A DNA stretch of 64,000 bases from CAVUBL01 sp963739795 (GTDB lineage Bacteria > Acidobacteriota > Thermoanaerobaculia > Multivoradales > DATKCC01): positions 100,450-164,449 of the forward strand of contig CAVUBL010000004.1 of NCBI GenBank assembly GCA_963739795.1, in the 5' to 3' direction. Numbering within the stretch: the first letter of the stretch is position 1; each line of letters starts with the position of its first letter. The translations under genes were made by a program, and so were the position numbers. Of the stretch, positions 14,431 to 22,201 are shown piece by piece. The notes beneath the pieces are model-generated. The model worked only from the letters and a program-made list of their open reading frames with translations, did no database searches and was not told the origin of the DNA.

Positions 14431-16215
14431 GTGCACTTCCTGGATGAATCGGTGATCCACGTCCAGGGCGGTGGCGGCGGGAACGGCTGCCTGGCCTTCC
14501 GGCGGGAGAAGTACGTTCCTCGGGGCGGTCCGTCCGGCGGCGACGGCGGTCACGGCGGCGCCGTCTGGCTGGTCGGCGACAGTTCCCTCAACACCCTTTT
14601 CCACCTGCGCTTCCGCCAGCTCTACGCGGCCGAGCGCGGGCGCCACGGCGAAGGCTCGAACCGCACCGGCCGGAGCGGGCAGGACCTGGAGATCCCGGTG
14701 CCTCTGGGCACCCAGGTCTACGACGCCGAGGGGGACGCGTTCCTGGGGGAGACCCTGGAGGAGGGCGCCCGGCTCCAGGTGGCCGCCGGCGGGTTGGGCG
14801 GCCGGGGCAATAGCCGCTTCAAGAGCTCGACCAACCAGGCGCCGCGCCGGTTCGAGCTGGGCGGGGAGGGCGAGGAGCGCCACCTGCGCCTCGAGCTCAA
14901 GCTGCTCGCCGACGTCGGCCTGGTCGGGCTGCCCAACGCCGGGAAGTCGACCCTGATCAGCAGGGTCTCCGCGGCTCGGCCGAAGATCGCCGACTATCCG
15001 TTCACGACGCTGGTGCCCCAACTCGGAGTGGTGGACCGGGGGCCCGCCGAGCGGCCCTTCGTGATCGCCGACCTGCCGGGCCTGATCGCCGGTGCCGCCA
15101 AGGGCGCGGGGCTGGGCCACCAGTTCCTGCGCCACGTAGAGCGCTGCCGGGTGCTGGTGCACCTGGTGGACCTCTCGGCCGAGGGCGACGCGGGAGCGGA
15201 CTTGGAGACGGTGGAGGACGAGCTCGAGGCCTTCGACCCGGACCTGCTGACGCGGGAGCGGCTGGTGGTGGGGAGCAAGCTCGACGCGGCGCGGGGCGAG
15301 CGGCGCGAGGCGCTCACGGCCGCGGCCGAGCGCCGCGGCCTGCCGTACCTCGAGGTGAGCGCGGTCGCGGGAGCCGGCCTGCCGGAGCTGCTGGGCCGCG
15401 TCGGCGCCGCCCTCGACGCCCTCCGCGCGGCCGAGACCCCGCCCCCGGCCCCCGACGACGACACCCCCTGGCACCACCGCGGCTTGACTGGATCCCCCCC
15501 GCAACCCCTCGATCCCCTTCCCTCCCCCGAGGGGGGAAGGGGACGCCTCCACCCCGATCCTCGTCGGAGGGGCAGGCCCGTGGAGGGGGAACGCCTCGGC
15601 ATCTTCGGTGGGAGCTTCGACCCGATCCACCGTGGCCATGTGCGTCCCGTTCAAGAGGCCCGCCGCCGCTTCGGCCTCGACCGGGTGATCTACCTCCCGA
15701 CCGCCAACCCACCCCACAAGCAAGAGCCCGAGACCGCTCCCCTGGCGCCCGCCGCGGCGCGCTACGCCATGGTCGAGCTGGCCCTGCTCGAGGAAGAGGG
15801 TCTCTACGTTTCGGACTACGAGCTGCGTCCCGGCCGCCCGAGCTACACGGTGGAGACCCTGGAGCACTTCGCCGCCCGGGACCCGGCGGCGGAGCTGTTC
15901 CTCCTCGTGGGCTCCGACGCCCTGGCGCAGCTCCACACCTGGCGCCGCTGGCGGGACCTCCTGGAGCTCGCCCACCTGGTAGTCCTGACCCGCCCGGGTA
16001 ACGAGATCGCCCGGCTCCGGCCCGACCTGTTGCCGGAGCTCCGGGAGCGCCTCGACCGGGGCGCCATCGACGTCATCGAGGACGTGCTGGTCGACGTCTC
16101 CTCGACCGGCATCCGGACCCGCCTGGCCGAAGGCGAGAGAGACGAGGCCTGGATGGAGCACTGGATGCCTTCCCTGGTGGTACACTACATCGAGAAATAC
16201 GCCTTCTATAGATGA
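14431..16215 (+). CDS. obg: Obg GTPase fused in frame to nicotinate-nucleotide adenylyltransferase NadD
   Basis: One 594-codon frame runs from GTG 14431 to TGA 16215 with no stop between two normally separate genes. Residues ~1-158 are the glycine-rich Obg fold (start MHFLDESVIHVQGGGGGNGC). Residues ~159-335 are the G domain with G1 GLPNAGKSTL and G3 DLPGL; there is no C-terminal OCT domain. Residues ~355-383 are low-complexity sequence encoded by a copy of the GC-rich palindromic repeat (15490-15560). Residues ~384-594 are NadD, with GGSFDPIHRGH and SSTGIRTRL. Obg acts in 50S assembly, and NadD makes deamido-NAD from nicotinate mononucleotide. Whether a fused protein is made is uncertain, because an internal GTG with its own Shine-Dalgarno could restart NadD. 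The end overlaps rsfS by four bases (ATGA). Confidence 0.88.
   Translation: MHFLDESVIHVQGGGGGNGCLAFRREKYVPRGGPSGGDGGHGGAVWLVGDSSLNTLFHLRFRQLYAAERGRHGEGSNRTGRSGQDLEIPVPLGTQVYDAEGDAFLGETLEEGARLQVAAGGLGGRGNSRFKSSTNQAPRRFELGGEGEERHLRLELKLLADVGLVGLPNAGKSTLISRVSAARPKIADYPFTTLVPQLGVVDRGPAERPFVIADLPGLIAGAAKGAGLGHQFLRHVERCRVLVHLVDLSAEGDAGADLETVEDELEAFDPDLLTRERLVVGSKLDAARGERREALTAAAERRGLPYLEVSAVAGAGLPELLGRVGAALDALRAAETPPPAPDDDTPWHHRGLTGSPPQPLDPLPSPEGGRGRLHPDPRRRGRPVEGERLGIFGGSFDPIHRGHVRPVQEARRRFGLDRVIYLPTANPPHKQEPETAPLAPAAARYAMVELALLEEEGLYVSDYELRPGRPSYTVETLEHFAARDPAAELFLLVGSDALAQLHTWRRWRDLLELAHLVVLTRPGNEIARLRPDLLPELRERLDRGAIDVIEDVLVDVSSTGIRTRLAEGERDEAWMEHWMPSLVVHYIEKYAFYR
15490..15560 (+). repeat. GC-rich palindromic repeat inside the obg-nadD frame, copy 2
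   Basis: This is the same family as at 2595, with arms GATCCCCTTCCCTCCCCC and GGGGGGAAGGGGACGCC. It falls exactly at the Obg/NadD junction and encodes the proline/arginine-rich linker. A TGA lies one frame off just before it (CTTGACTGG), so the insertion may have removed or displaced the original obg stop. Confidence 0.8.
15580..16215 (+). CDS. nadD: NadD from internal GTG start (alternative product)
   Basis: GTG at 15580 lies 9 bases after a GGAGG (15566-15570) and gives a 211-residue protein starting at VEGERLGIFGGSFDPIH, the normal length and start for NadD. It shares frame with the longer Obg-NadD frame, so separate translation and fusion are both possible. Active-site motifs GGSFDPIHRGH and SSTGIRTRL are intact. 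The enzyme adenylates nicotinate mononucleotide in NAD synthesis. Confidence 0.6.
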   Translation: MEGERLGIFGGSFDPIHRGHVRPVQEARRRFGLDRVIYLPTANPPHKQEPETAPLAPAAARYAMVELALLEEEGLYVSDYELRPGRPSYTVETLEHFAARDPAAELFLLVGSDALAQLHTWRRWRDLLELAHLVVLTRPGNEIARLRPDLLPELRERLDRGAIDVIEDVLVDVSSTGIRTRLAEGERDEAWMEHWMPSLVVHYIEKYAFYR

Positions 16216-16595
16216 ACTCCGCGACCCCAGCGAGTCAACCCGCCGTCGACACCGCTGCCCGCGTCCGGGTGGCCGTGGCCGCGGCCCTCGATCGCAAGGC
16301 CCAGGACCTCAAGGTCCTCAACCTCGGGCCCGTGAGCGACTTCACCGATTACTTTCTGATCGCGAGCGGTACCAGCGAGCGCCAGGCGCAGGCCATCGCC
16401 GAGGGGATTCAGGAGGCCCTGGCGGCCGAGGGGGTGCGCCCGCTCCACGTCGAGGGACAGCGCGGTGGCCACTGGGTGCTCCTCGACTACGGTGACCTGG
16501 TGGCGCACGTCTTCCAGCCCGAGCCGAGGGAGTTCTACGCCCTCGAGCGCCTGTGGTCGGACGCCGAGGACGAGACCCGGCAGTTCACCGTTTGA
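16212..16595 (+). CDS. rsfS: Ribosomal silencing factor RsfS
   Basis: This 127-residue RsfS/Iojap-family protein binds L14 and blocks subunit joining when nutrients are low. Family features are KAQDLKVLNLGPVSDFTDYF, ASGTSERQAQAIAEGI and the GGHWVLLDYGDLVAHVF segment. ATG 16212 overlaps the nadD stop as ATGA. The nadD-rsfS order is widely conserved. Confidence 0.96.
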   Translation: MNSATPASQPAVDTAARVRVAVAAALDRKAQDLKVLNLGPVSDFTDYFLIASGTSERQAQAIAEGIQEALAAEGVRPLHVEGQRGGHWVLLDYGDLVAHVFQPEPREFYALERLWSDAEDETRQFTV

Positions 16596-17551
16596 TCCCC
16601 AAAGAGGCAGCGGCCCCGGACGCCGGCCCTGACACCAGTAAGATCGCCGGCCCGCTCGCCCGCGCCCTCGCCGGCCAACCCGGTCTCCGCTCCCGCCTCG
16701 GAGCCTTCGAGCGCGCGGCGGCGAGCGACGCCCCGGTTCTGATCGTGGGCGAGCCCGGGTCGGGCCGCTCCACCCTCGCCCGGGCCCTGCACGCGGCGAG
16801 CGCCCGGGCGAGCGGACCCCTGGTGGAGGTCGATCCCGGGTCGCTGCCCACGACCCTCTTCGAGAGCGAGCTCTTCGGCTACCGCCGCGGCGCCTTCACC
16901 GGCGCCGAGGCGCCGCGTGCCGGTCGGGTGGAGCGGGCCGCGGGGGGCACGCTTCTCCTCGATCACGTCGAGGAGCTGCCGCTCGCGAGCCAGGCCAAGC
17001 TCCTGCGCCTGGTGGCGGAGGGCGTCTACGCGCCCCTGGGCGGTCGCGAAGAGCGGGCCGACGTGCGGTTTCTCGCGGTGGGCTCGGAGGACCTTCCCAG
17101 GAGGGTCGCCAGCGGGGCGTTTCGGGAGGACCTCTTCTATCGCCTGGAGGTGCTGGCCTTCCGGGTCCCTCCCCTGCGCGAGCGGTCCGAGGACCTGCCC
17201 GGGCTGATCGATCGCCTCCTCGCCGACCTGAGCGAACGTTTCGGCCGGCCCGGTCTCGCCCTCGCCCCCGGCGCCCGCGAGTGGATGACCCGGCACCCAT
17301 GGCCGGGCAACGCCCGTCAGGTGCGCAACACCCTGGAGCGCGCCCTGGTCCTGGCGAGCGGGCGATCCCCCCTGGACCCCGATCCCCCCGCCGGCGCCGA
17401 GGAGCGCCCCCGTTCCCTGGACGAGGTGGAGGCGACAGAGATCCGCCGCGCCCTCGCCTACACCCGAGGCCACCAGGCCGAAGCCGCCCGCCTCCTGGGA
17501 ATCAGCCGCAAAGCCCTCTGGGCCAAAAGAAAGCGCCACGGGATCCCGTAG
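16592..17551 (+). CDS. Sigma-54-activator-like AAA+ regulator without sensor domain
   Basis: The protein has about 319 residues from TTG 16592, which overlaps the rsfS stop as TTGA; an upstream in-frame GTG at 16553 would add 13 residues. It has no receiver, GAF or PAS domain. The AAA+ core has Walker A GEPGSGRST, an intact GAFTGA loop for sigma-54 contact and FREDLFYRLEVL. The C-terminal Fis-type helix-turn-helix reads HQAEAARLLGISRKALWAKR. The Walker B segment reads GGTLLLDHVEELP, with histidine where family members carry the catalytic glutamate (LDE). It therefore looks like an enhancer-binding protein whose ATPase may be weakened, or a DNA-binding regulator derived from one. Its place in the obg-nadD-rsfS operon is unusual. 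Confidence 0.85.
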   Translation: MIPKEAAAPDAGPDTSKIAGPLARALAGQPGLRSRLGAFERAAASDAPVLIVGEPGSGRSTLARALHAASARASGPLVEVDPGSLPTTLFESELFGYRRGAFTGAEAPRAGRVERAAGGTLLLDHVEELPLASQAKLLRLVAEGVYAPLGGREERADVRFLAVGSEDLPRRVASGAFREDLFYRLEVLAFRVPPLRERSEDLPGLIDRLLADLSERFGRPGLALAPGAREWMTRHPWPGNARQVRNTLERALVLASGRSPLDPDPPAGAEERPRSLDEVEATEIRRALAYTRGHQAEAARLLGISRKALWAKRKRHGIP

Positions 17552-17715
17552 CGCGGCCATCGGAGTCTGCGGGTACGGAGCGAACCGTTCGCCGGGCCGA
17601 GATGGAGCTCGGCCGCTTCAGGGGTACCTGCGAGCTTCGATCAGGGTGCTGCATCTGTTCCAAAGTCCGACTCCGCCGATCCACCTCTCACACCCCACAC
17701 GGCGGGAGCTGTTTC

Positions 17716-17796
17716 AACCACCGAGGGGGCAGCTCGTGGAGCTGCGTGGTTTCTCGCCGGCGCAGTTTGCCGCCGAGAAAGCCACCAGCCCGCGAG
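17716..17796 (+). repeat. TTTCTCGCCGGCG hairpin repeat, copy A
   Basis: CACCGAGGGGGCAGC is followed by GTGGTTTCTCGCCGGCG, a CAGTTTG loop and the complementary CCGCCGAGAAAGCCACC. The same composite occurs at 21264-21345, and its right half at 40652-40680. Confidence 0.7.
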
Positions 17797-17826
17797 CGTG
17801 TGTGCTGCCCCCACCTTCCAACTCGT

Positions 17827-17892
17827 CTTGGGTGGGGGCGTCCCTCGCCCCCCGCGAGGGCGGGAGAGGGACCGAGGGTGAGGGGGGAGATC
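17827..17892 (-). repeat. GC-rich palindromic repeat, copy 3 (inverted)
   Basis: GGTGGGGGCGTCCCTCGCCC followed by CGCGAGGGCGGGAGAGGGACC and GAGGGTGAGGGGG is the reverse complement of the 26101 copy. It ends at the stop codon of the HD-GYP gene. Confidence 0.75.
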
Positions 17893-17896
17893 TGAT

Positions 17897-19609
17897 CTAC
17901 CGCCGGAACGCCTCGCCGGCCATGGGCATCTCGGTGAGGGCGTCGGGGATGCGCACCTTGAGGTCCAGCCGCTCCGAGCGCTCCCGCAGGTGCCGGAGCA
18001 CCACCTCCGGGAGCCGCAGAAACGCCTCCACCACCTCCGGGTCGAGCTGCGTCCCCGCCACCCGGCACAGCTCCGTCACCGCCTCCCCGTGGCTGCGGGC
18101 TCGGCGGTACGGACGGTCCGACGTGATCGAGTCGTACGTATCCACCACCGCGAAGATCCGGGCCGCCAGCGGGATCTCCTCCCGCGCCAGCCCCCGCGGA
18201 TACCCGCCACCGTCCCACCGTTCGTGGTGGCTGTAGACGATCTCCAGCGCCGGGTCCAGGAACTTCACGTCCGCCAACATCTCGAACCCCCAGTTCGGGT
18301 GCTGGCGCATGACGTGCCACTCCTCCTCCGTGAGGCGCCCCGTCTTGCGCAGGATGGCGTCCGGGACCGCGATCTTCCCCACGTCGTGGAGCAGCGAGCC
18401 CCATTCGATGGCCCGGAGCCGATCGCCCTCGACGTCCAGAGCCCGGGCCAGGGCCAAGGCGTAGTGGGCGACGCGGAACGAGTGGCCCGTCGTCTCGTGG
18501 TCGCGGGCGTCGATGGCCGCCACCACGGCGCCCACCGCCTCCACGTAGGACCGCTCGCGGTCGCGCAGGCTCTCCTCCAGAGTGCTCATCAGGCTCGAGA
18601 AGGCCGTGCGCAGCGCGTCCACCTCTGAGCTGACCCAGCGCACCGGACGATCCTCCAGCAGGCCGCGGTCGAGCTCGCCCGTGGATGCCGTCTTCGCCAT
18701 GGCGTCGGTGAGCTCACCCAGGGCCTGCTCGTGACGTCGCGAGCTGAGCCAGAGCAGCGGGATCATCACCAACAGGCCGGAGAGGCTCACGAGCGAGACG
18801 TCGCGGACCAAGAGGCCGTCGACCGGCTGGGACGCCACCGGCCTCAACATCAGCACGCCGGCCTCGCCGCCCGGCGGCTTCAGCCCGCTTGCCGGATCGG
18901 CGGCCGGGAGCGGGTCGAGGCGAGCGAGGAACGACTTGCCGGCGAGGGTGACGGTTCGAACCTCGCCAGGAGAGAGATCGCGCCCGAACCGGCCGGCCTC
19001 GGCGACGCTGCCCAGGGGCAGGCTGCTGGCCACCGGCAATCCCCCGGCCACGAACACGATCTCGGCCCCGGTGAGGTGGGAGAGGCGTCCGGCCTCCGCC
19101 GCGTCGAGCTCTTCGCCGAGGGTGACGGTGCCGAGCAGCGTGCCGTCCGCCGAGTCGCGAACCGGCCGCATGGCGAATCGGAAGAGGTGCCGCCGCGCCA
19201 GGACGATGCCCTTGCGCCACGGGGATCGGGGCCCGAGGGGCTGGCTGCCGCCGAGGTCGGTGCCGGCCACCGCCAGGGAGTTTCCGGCGGCGTCGGCCAG
19301 TTCCAGGTAGTCGATCCCGGGATGGCTGGTGGTGAAGCGCTCGAGGACCGCCGCGGCAGCGGCGCCGTCGCCTCGGCGGGCTAGCTCGTCGAGATGGAGG
19401 GCTGCGATCAGGAGGCTCGCCTGGGCGCCCAGGTGGTCGATCCGCTCGTCGCCGAGCTGATGCGCGGTCTCCACCGCCGCGTCGAGCCGTTCGCCGGCCC
19501 AGCGCCGGGCCGTCGTCTCCTGGTGTCGGGCCACCACGAGGGTGATCGCCACCGCGACGCCCAGCAGGACGACGGTGGTGAGCAGGATGATGCGCGTTCG
19601 CAGATTCAA
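17897..19609 (-). CDS. Membrane sensor with HD-GYP domain
   Basis: The probable start is TTG 19609 (a methionine then NLRTRIILLTTVVLLG), with GGGAG upstream. The frame is open to a TTG at 19708, but that lies at a likely transcription start. The product is about 570 residues. A transmembrane helix (IILLTTVVLLGVAVAITLVV), an extracytoplasmic sensing domain of about 230 residues and a second helix (SLSGLLVMIPLLWLS) precede a linker and an HD-GYP domain over the last ~215 residues. HD-GYP motifs are HDVGKIAVPDAILRKTGRL and HHERWDGGGYPRGL, both intact, so it should hydrolyse cyclic di-GMP. The stimulus is unknown. A GAF-GGDEF gene at 49790 could make the same messenger. Confidence 0.9.
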   Translation of the reverse strand: MNLRTRIILLTTVVLLGVAVAITLVVARHQETTARRWAGERLDAAVETAHQLGDERIDHLGAQASLLIAALHLDELARRGDGAAAAAVLERFTTSHPGIDYLELADAAGNSLAVAGTDLGGSQPLGPRSPWRKGIVLARRHLFRFAMRPVRDSADGTLLGTVTLGEELDAAEAGRLSHLTGAEIVFVAGGLPVASSLPLGSVAEAGRFGRDLSPGEVRTVTLAGKSFLARLDPLPAADPASGLKPPGGEAGVLMLRPVASQPVDGLLVRDVSLVSLSGLLVMIPLLWLSSRRHEQALGELTDAMAKTASTGELDRGLLEDRPVRWVSSEVDALRTAFSSLMSTLEESLRDRERSYVEAVGAVVAAIDARDHETTGHSFRVAHYALALARALDVEGDRLRAIEWGSLLHDVGKIAVPDAILRKTGRLTEEEWHVMRQHPNWGFEMLADVKFLDPALEIVYSHHERWDGGGYPRGLAREEIPLAARIFAVVDTYDSITSDRPYRRARSHGEAVTELCRVAGTQLDPEVVEAFLRLPEVVLRHLRERSERLDLKVRIPDALTEMPMAGEAFRR

Positions 19610-20000
19610 CGCCGAGAGCTCCCACCCCCGGCCCACTCCCGCCGACGCACGACCCGGACGGGGCCCGGGCGTCGGTCGTCGGTGAGAGGCCGAGGGGATG
19701 CGTAGCAAAGTATAAGCGAACTCATGGCGCTCTGCACAAGAGGAGGATCGAGATCGGTCCGAGCCCCGATGTGCGAACCCTTCCCCACGTTGTAGTGCCG
19801 GAAGGGCCGTGGGGCGGGACCTGCGACATCTCGTGAATCGTCCAGGTTAAGTACGCTGCCGATCCGAGCTCGGATTGAAGACGGCCGGTGACGGAGGCGG
19901 GGTGGGGTAGACTCTCTTCCGCTCGCTGCCGCCGCTTCCGGCTTCCGCCGGTGGCGATCTCCCGGCGCTCGTCGCCGACCCCCGCCCCCGGGAGGACCCC
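19610..20000. other. Divergent intergenic region
   Basis: This region lies between the HD-GYP gene and the deoxyhypusine-synthase-like gene. A TATACT -10-like hexamer for the minus strand sits at 19716-19711, just before the outer in-frame TTG, with only a weak -35. For the plus strand, TAGACT at 19908 lacks a clear -35. No other feature is seen. Confidence 0.4.
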
Positions 20001-20981
20001 ATGAGCAGTCTCCGCGCATTTCTCGATCGGCACTACCTGCACTTCAACGCTCGCGAGACCGTCGCCGCGGCCCGCGCCTACGAGGACCACCTGGCGGCTG
20101 GCGGCAAGATGCTGGTCAGCCTGGCCGGCGCCATGTCGACGGCCGAGCTCGGGATCATCCTGGCGCGCATGATCCGGGGCGGGAAGGTCCACGCCGTCTC
20201 TTGCACCGGGGCCAACCTCGAGGAGGACGTCTTCAACCTCGTGGCCCACGACGAGTACGAGCTGGTGCCCGAGTGGCGGGGGCTCTCGGCCCAGGACGAG
20301 AAGCGGCTCTACGAGCGCGGCTTGAACCGGGTGACGGACACCTGCATCCCCGAGCAGGTGATGCGCCACGTCGAGGCGCGCCTCATCGCGGGTTGGGCCC
20401 GAGCTGCCGAGGCCGGCGAGCGCAAGCTTCCCTCGGAGTTCCTCTTCGACATCCTGGGAAGCGGCGAGATCGAGGAGCACTACCAGAGCGACCCGGCCGA
20501 CTCCTGGCTGATCGCCGCGATGGAGATGGGCGTCCCGGTCTACACCCCGGGCTGGGAGGACTCGACCACCGGCAACATGATGACCGCCGCCGTGATTCGC
20601 GGCGAGGTCCCCCACCACCAGTGCGTCAAGACCGGCACCGAGCAGTTCCAGCAGCTCATGGAGTGGTACGAGGCGAGCTGCGGCAAGGAGACCGGAGAGC
20701 CGTCCGTGGGCTTCTTCCAGATCGGAGGCGGCATCGCCGGCGACTTCGCCATCTGCTCCGTCCCCTGCCTGATCCAGGACCTCAAACGGGAGGACACCCC
20801 GTTCTGGGGCTACTTCGCCCAGATCTCCGACGCCCCCGCCTCCTACGGCGGCTACTCGGGAGCGGTGGCCAACGAGAAGATCACCTGGGGCAAGCTGGAC
20901 GTCGACACGCCCAAGTTCATGATCCAGAGCGACGCCACGATCGTCGCGCCGCTTGTGTTTGGATACGTGCTCGGTGACTGA
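20001..20981 (+). CDS. Deoxyhypusine synthase-like protein
   Basis: This 326-residue protein of the deoxyhypusine synthase family starts at ATG 20001 with GGAGG ahead of it. Family segments are AGAMSTAELGIILARMIR, HAVSCTGANLEEDVFN and VYTPGWEDSTTGNMM. The NAD-site GGG is in FFQIGGGIAGDFA, and SGAVANEKITWGK contains the catalytic lysine that carries the aminobutyl intermediate. In eukaryotes and archaea the enzyme modifies eIF5A/aIF5A, which bacteria lack. Bacterial homologues are thought to act on small polyamines or unknown targets, so aminobutyl transfer from spermidine is plausible and the acceptor is unknown. The gene stands alone. Confidence 0.92.
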   Translation: MSSLRAFLDRHYLHFNARETVAAARAYEDHLAAGGKMLVSLAGAMSTAELGIILARMIRGGKVHAVSCTGANLEEDVFNLVAHDEYELVPEWRGLSAQDEKRLYERGLNRVTDTCIPEQVMRHVEARLIAGWARAAEAGERKLPSEFLFDILGSGEIEEHYQSDPADSWLIAAMEMGVPVYTPGWEDSTTGNMMTAAVIRGEVPHHQCVKTGTEQFQQLMEWYEASCGKETGEPSVGFFQIGGGIAGDFAICSVPCLIQDLKREDTPFWGYFAQISDAPASYGGYSGAVANEKITWGKLDVDTPKFMIQSDATIVAPLVFGYVLGD

Positions 20982-21087
20982 GGCGGGATAGTGCTGGCGT
21001 GACAAGGGCCTCTCCCCCTCCCGCGGTCACCTTCGAGCCAAGACCTGGCCGGCCCGGGCCTTCACCCACGCAGAGAGCGAGTGGGCC

Positions 21088-21149
21088 ACCCCCCTCACCC
21101 TCGATCCCTCTCCCACCCTCAAGGTGGGCGAGGGACGCCCCCGCCCAAG
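21088..21149 (+). repeat. GC-rich palindromic repeat, copy 4
   Basis: ACCCCCCTCACCCTCGATCC, a CCACCCTCAAGGTGGGCG core and GAGGGACGCCCCCGCCC match the family consensus. The core is a perfect small hairpin. Confidence 0.75.
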
Positions 21150-21263
21150 CTCGGCCGCTTCACTCAGAGATTGCGGTGGCGGAGACACTGAGACGGTTGA
21201 AGCCGGCGGTTCGGAGTCCGACGAACGCCGATTCACCCCCAACCCACCCCCGAAGCGGAGGAC

Positions 21264-21345
21264 GTCGGTTCACCCACCGAGGGGGCAGCGGGTGGGCCGC
21301 GGTGGTTTCTCGCCGGCGCAGTTTGCCGCCGAGAAAGCCACCCGG
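21264..21345 (+). repeat. TTTCTCGCCGGCG hairpin repeat, copy B
   Basis: CACCGAGGGGGCAGCGGGTG then GGTGGTTTCTCGCCGGCG and CCGCCGAGAAAGCCACC match copy A in order and spacing. Confidence 0.7.
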
Positions 21346-21422
21346 CCCGCCCGCGCGGGCTCCCGCCTGCGCCTCAGCGACCTCGAGCTCCTCCCTCCGC
21401 CCGCCGCCGACACCTGCCGCTT

Positions 21423-22199
21423 CTACCGCCCCTTCCACTCCGCCTTCCGCTTCCCCAGAAACGCCGCCACCCCCTCCGCCTTGTCCTCCGTAGAGAAGCA
21501 GAGACAGAACAGGTCCCGCTCGTACAAGATCCCCTCCTCGATCGCCAGCCGCTCGCTCGCCCGCAGCGCCTCCTTCGCCACCCGCACCGTCAGCGGGCTC
21601 ATCGAGGCGATCTTCCCGGCCAGCTCCAGAGTCTTGGCCCGCAGCTCGCCGGCCGGAGCCACCAGCTCCACCAAGCCGATCTCCTTCGCCTCCGTCGCCC
21701 GGATCCGGTCGCCGGTCAAGATCAGGCGCATGGCGTGGCCCAATCCCACCAGGCGGGGCATTCTCTGCGTGCCGCCTCCCCCGGGAATCAGGCCCAGATT
21801 GATCTCCGGCTGACCGAAGCTCGCCGTCTCCGAGGCGACCCGCAAGTCGCACGACATGGCGAGCTCGCAGCCGCCGCCCAGGCAGTAGCCGTTGATCATG
21901 GCGATCACCGGTTTGGGGAAGCTCGACATCACGTCGTAGATCCGCGGGCTCGCCATCGCCTCGCGCTGGTCGAAGGGGCTCCGCCCCTCGAACTCCGCGA
22001 TGTCGGCCCCGGCGATGAACGCCTTGTCGCCGGCGCCGGTCACGACCACGGCGCCGATGCCGTCGTCGTTCTCGATCGCCGCCAGGTGCTCCAGCATCTC
22101 GTCGCGCACCTGCTGGTTCAGGGCGTTCATCTTGTCCGGACGGTTGATGGTGAGGACCGCGACCCGGCCCTCGTCGTTTCGCAGCACGACCTGGCTCAT
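21423..22199 (-). CDS. Enoyl-CoA hydratase/isomerase (crotonase family)
   Basis: This 258-residue crotonase-fold enzyme starts MSQVVLRNDEGRVAVLTINR at ATG 22199. The oxyanion-hole segments are AFIAGADIAEF and NGYCLGGGCELAMSCDLRVA. The catalytic glutamates of hydratases appear in CELAM and in QPEINLGLIPGGGGTQRMPR. It most resembles short-chain enoyl-CoA (crotonyl-CoA) hydratases. It is the last gene of a minus-strand acyl-CoA cluster with a thiolase and a second crotonase. Confidence 0.94.
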   Translation of the reverse strand: MSQVVLRNDEGRVAVLTINRPDKMNALNQQVRDEMLEHLAAIENDDGIGAVVVTGAGDKAFIAGADIAEFEGRSPFDQREAMASPRIYDVMSSFPKPVIAMINGYCLGGGCELAMSCDLRVASETASFGQPEINLGLIPGGGGTQRMPRLVGLGHAMRLILTGDRIRATEAKEIGLVELVAPAGELRAKTLELAGKIASMSPLTVRVAKEALRASERLAIEEGILYERDLFCLCFSTEDKAEGVAAFLGKRKAEWKGR

Positions 22200-22201
22200 A
22201 G

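Larger units (their letters stand above)
17552..17896. other. Repeat-filled gap between converging genes
   Basis: No gene is seen here. It contains a copy of the TTTCTCGCCGGCG hairpin repeat (17716-17796) and a copy of the GC-rich palindromic repeat (17827-17892). The first ~160 bases hold no recognisable signal. Confidence 0.6.
20982..21422. other. Repeat-filled intergenic region
   Basis: No gene is seen in these 441 bases. It holds a GC-rich palindromic repeat (21088-21149) and a TTTCTCGCCGGCG hairpin repeat (21264-21345), the same pair as at 17.7 kb but in the other order. The rest is unassigned. Confidence 0.6.

Noticed and set aside
17897..19708. Outer TTG start at 19708 for the HD-GYP sensor
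   Set aside because: It lies at a possible -10 region and adds 33 residues of Pro/Arg-rich sequence. TTG 19609, with GGGAG upstream, gives a normal membrane-protein start.
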